A stretch of 64,000 nucleotides of DNA from Chryseobacterium sp. 3008163. Lineage in GTDB: Bacteria > Bacteroidota > Bacteroidia > Flavobacteriales > Weeksellaceae. Within the stretch, counting starts at the first letter, position 1, and each line of letters starts with the position of its first letter. The position numbers were made by a program, and so were the translations under genes. Where the stretch lies: contig NZ_CP033070.1 in assembly GCF_003669035.1 (NCBI RefSeq), positions 1,550,001-1,614,000 on the forward strand, in the 5' to 3' direction. This document shows, in pieces, positions 62,304-64,000 of this stretch. A model generated the notes under the pieces. It had not been told where the DNA came from. It did not search any database and saw only the letters and a program-made list of their open reading frames with translations.

Positions 62304-62357
62304 ATATATTATTGAATTGCAAATCATCAACTGACAACCTGCAACCATCAACTTTAA

Positions 62358-62912
62358 TTATTTCCATTTAATATTACAACCCATGCTTGGACGTTGAATT
62401 TCTTCCTGTGGCTCGCCAATCAAAAGGTTTTCAAAAGCAATAATCAAATCTTCACCAGTCACTTCTTTATGATTTCCTGGTCTTGAATCATCCATCTGAC
62501 CTCTGTAAACAAGATCTAATTTATCATCAAAGAAAAAGAAATCCGGAGTACAAGCTGCATCATAAGCTTTCGCAATCGCTTGACTTTCGTCATATAAATA
62601 AGGAAAATCAAAATTTCTCTCAATTTGGAATTCAATCATTTTCTCCGGAGAATCTGCAGGATACTTTTCAACATTATTTGAGTTGATCGCAATAAATTCA
62701 ATTCCCGCCTCATTATAATCTTCATACAATTCTGTCAACTTATCGATAACATGAAGCACAAACGGACAATGGTTGCACATAAAAATTACCAATGTACCTT
62801 TTTCACCTTTCAAATCATCTAATGACTGAATTTCATTGCTTTTTGAAGGATTAGGAAGTTCAAAAAACGGGGCTTTTGTGCCTAATGCCAACATATTTGA
62901 GGGAGTATTCAT
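62358..62912 (-). CDS. Thioredoxin-like (AhpC/TSA-type) family protein
   Basis: A 184-residue thioredoxin-fold protein with FMCNHCPFVLHVIDKLTELY (CxxC active site, about residues 45-48), a conserved FIAINSNNVEKYPADSPEKM segment and CTPDFFFFDDKLDLVYRGQM. The pattern matches thioredoxin-like proteins annotated as AhpC/TSA family in Bacteroidota, for which the partner is unknown. It has no signal peptide and is probably a cytoplasmic thiol reductase or peroxidase. Confidence 0.85.
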   Translation of the reverse strand: MNTPSNMLALGTKAPFFELPNPSKSNEIQSLDDLKGEKGTLVIFMCNHCPFVLHVIDKLTELYEDYNEAGIEFIAINSNNVEKYPADSPEKMIEFQIERNFDFPYLYDESQAIAKAYDAACTPDFFFFDDKLDLVYRGQMDDSRPGNHKEVTGEDLIIAFENLLIGEPQEEIQRPSMGCNIKWK

Positions 62913-63132
62913 ATCTTTTTATTTGTCTACAAAGATAAAGATTTCTTTTAGTAGTTGCTAAAACAATAATCTAATTGAGTTAGGCTATTTAATCTATTAA
63001 TTTTTACAATAATTAAAAAATTACTTACTCCAACTCCCATTCTGTCAGCATCTGCCAATTATAAAAGTTCTTCAAAGTCTTTCGTTAGAAGTTAAATGTC
63101 AAAATCATTTGGTTGGTATGGTTAAATGTTTG

Positions 63133-63153
63133 TAGTTTTGCTAACACTGTTAG
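63133..63153 (+). promoter_or_regulatory. tetR promoter with overlapping palindromic operator
   Basis: TAGTTTTG (63133-63140, exact TAnnTTTG) is followed at once by the perfect palindrome CTAACACTGTTAG (63141-63153), where transcription should start. Binding there would block the gene, so autorepression is likely. It also shows that the start at 63167 is the real one. Confidence 0.75.
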
Positions 63154-63166
63154 TAAAATAAAAATC

Positions 63167-63763
63167 ATGGGTTTACATGAACGTCGTCAAAGAGAAAAAG
63201 AATCTATCCGTGCAAATATTTTGCAGGCTGCATTCACTTTGGCTAAAGCTGACGGTTGGGCTTCGCTTTCTATCCGTAAAATAGCTGATGCAATTGAGTA
63301 TAGCGCTCCGGTTGTTTACGATCACTTTGAAAACAAAGAAGCGATTTTATATGAAATCTCTATCAATGGGTTTCACTGTTTGCAGATAGAATTACTGAAA
63401 GCTCAGAAAAAACACGAAACTCCCGAAGATCAATTGACAGCAATTGTAGATGCTTACTGGAATTTTGCTTTTAAGAATAAAGAATATTATCAATTGATGT
63501 TCGGTCTTGGAATGCAGTGTAGCGGAAAAGGTTTGATGAAAGAAGAATTTTCGTCTTTCCAGGATATGCTTTACGACTGTACTTTTGAAATTATAAAGAA
63601 GAAAGGTTCAAATGAGAACAATGCTTGTCACTCTTCTCATGCTCTGTTTTCAGCAGTTCACGGATTGATTTCGATTATGATGATGAGAAATGATGACATC
63701 CCTTCAACAATGAATAAAACAACATTAGACGAAACGGTTTCGGCTTTTATTAAATCATTGTAA
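63167..63763 (+). CDS. TetR/AcrR family transcriptional regulator
   Basis: A 198-residue repressor. The N-terminal HTH matches TetR (ESIRANILQAAFTLAKADGW; SLSIRKIADAIEYSAPVVYD; HFENKEAILYEI). A ligand-binding all-helical domain follows (DAYWNFAFKNKEYYQLMFGL). A longer frame begins at 63113, but it lies upstream of the promoter. Palindromes of the same sequence type flank the gene (63141, 63783, 63913), so it probably represses itself and a target to the right, perhaps an efflux or fatty-acid system beyond the window. Confidence 0.9.
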   Translation: MGLHERRQREKESIRANILQAAFTLAKADGWASLSIRKIADAIEYSAPVVYDHFENKEAILYEISINGFHCLQIELLKAQKKHETPEDQLTAIVDAYWNFAFKNKEYYQLMFGLGMQCSGKGLMKEEFSSFQDMLYDCTFEIIKKKGSNENNACHSSHALFSAVHGLISIMMMRNDDIPSTMNKTTLDETVSAFIKSL

Positions 63764-63782
63764 ATTTTTTTTGAACTAAAAA

Positions 63783-63809
63783 TTAACACCGTTAGGAAAA
63801 GTAACACGG
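63783..63809 (+). promoter_or_regulatory. TetR operator repeat 1
   Basis: TTAACACCGTTAG, then GAAAAGTAACACGG. The first part is the palindrome type found at the tetR promoter; the second is a half-site. Confidence 0.65.
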
Positions 63810-63912
63810 AATAATTAACATTATTCAATTATTATAAATTAAAAAAGAAAAAACCGATTAATATGAAACATAACTTTTTTACATTATTTCTGGCAATTTT
63901 TTTTCCTTATCA

Positions 63913-63939
63913 TTAACACCGTTAAGAAAAATAACACCG
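63913..63939 (+). promoter_or_regulatory. TetR operator repeat 2
   Basis: TTAACACCGTTAA, then GAAAAATAACACCG. It has the same palindrome plus half-site arrangement as 63783-63809, 130 bp further on. Confidence 0.65.
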
Positions 63940-64000
63940 AAAACCTCATTTATATTTAAAATCAACATTAAAAATGTAATTATGGAAATAGCAAAATAAT

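Larger units (their letters stand above)
63764..64000 (+). other. Gene-free regulatory region
   Basis: It holds two operator repeats (below) and a 17-codon frame at 63863-63916 that resembles the start of a signal peptide (MKHNFFTLFLAIFF) but ends at once. No full gene can be supported before the window edge. Confidence 0.5.

Noticed and set aside
63863..63916. Short signal-peptide-like gene after tetR
   Set aside because: Only 17 codons, overlaps a TetR operator, and repair of the T8 run still gives no recognisable protein before the window ends.

Overview
The window is AT-rich chromosomal DNA of a flavobacterium, most like Chryseobacterium or a close relative (Weeksellaceae). The evidence is a complex I operon with a short NuoG, TAnnTTTG-type -7 promoter elements with little Shine-Dalgarno signal, T9SS sorting and YD/RHS proteins of Bacteroidota type, DUF4295 beside rpmB-rpmG, and tandem OmpA porins. 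No tRNA, rRNA or CRISPR array was seen.

Layout. (1) 1-13615: the respiratory NADH dehydrogenase operon, the end of nuoB through nuoN on the + strand. A predicted outer-membrane barrel gene lies between nuoF and nuoG, and several spacers are filled with short TCTAA/ATCTAA-like words. (2) 13641-15502: a shared terminator, a minus-strand coiled-coil protein whose frame continues after its stop codon through about eight 21-bp (heptad) repeats, and an 830-bp gap. The gap holds dispersed repeats and a strong candidate for a structured, doubly pseudoknotted non-coding RNA. (3) 15503-31550: a secreted-protein and polymorphic-toxin island. It runs T9SS-sorted propeller protein, YD-repeat protein, full-length RHS protein with an AHH-type nuclease tip and a DUF4375/DMP19-like immunity gene, then four promoterless orphan RHS tips. 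Their toxin domains are membrane-active-like (twice), ADP-ribosyltransferase-like and YwqJ-like deaminase. Each tip is followed by its own immunity candidate, and the modules are joined by short repeated seams. The island ends at a strong terminator and a truncated IS1-family transposase. (4) 32414-50532: housekeeping genes (rpmB, rpmG, DUF4295, ftsY, sppA, folK, two OmpA-like proteins, recQ, fmt, a ribB-type ribBA, LLM oxidoreductase, a Pif1-like helicase, gamma carbonic anhydrase, nfu). (5) 50597-55921: hemH, a small toxin-antitoxin pair, a DUF5103 protein, an MBL hydrolase, an LRR protein and a secreted protein. (6) 56024-62220: a trehalose-use locus (MFS carrier, GH37 trehalase, TonB receptor) with a divergent AraC regulator. 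(7) 62358-64000: a thioredoxin-like protein and a TetR regulator with matching palindromic operators on both sides.

A quality point affects interpretation. Six genes (near 4295, 16663, 23881, 25869, 33154 and 61970) are each broken by the apparent loss of exactly one base in an A or T run. One of them is ftsY, which is normally essential. This looks like systematic homopolymer undercalling in the assembly rather than six real pseudogenes. All functional calls were made by reading the sequence and recalling families; no database search was run.
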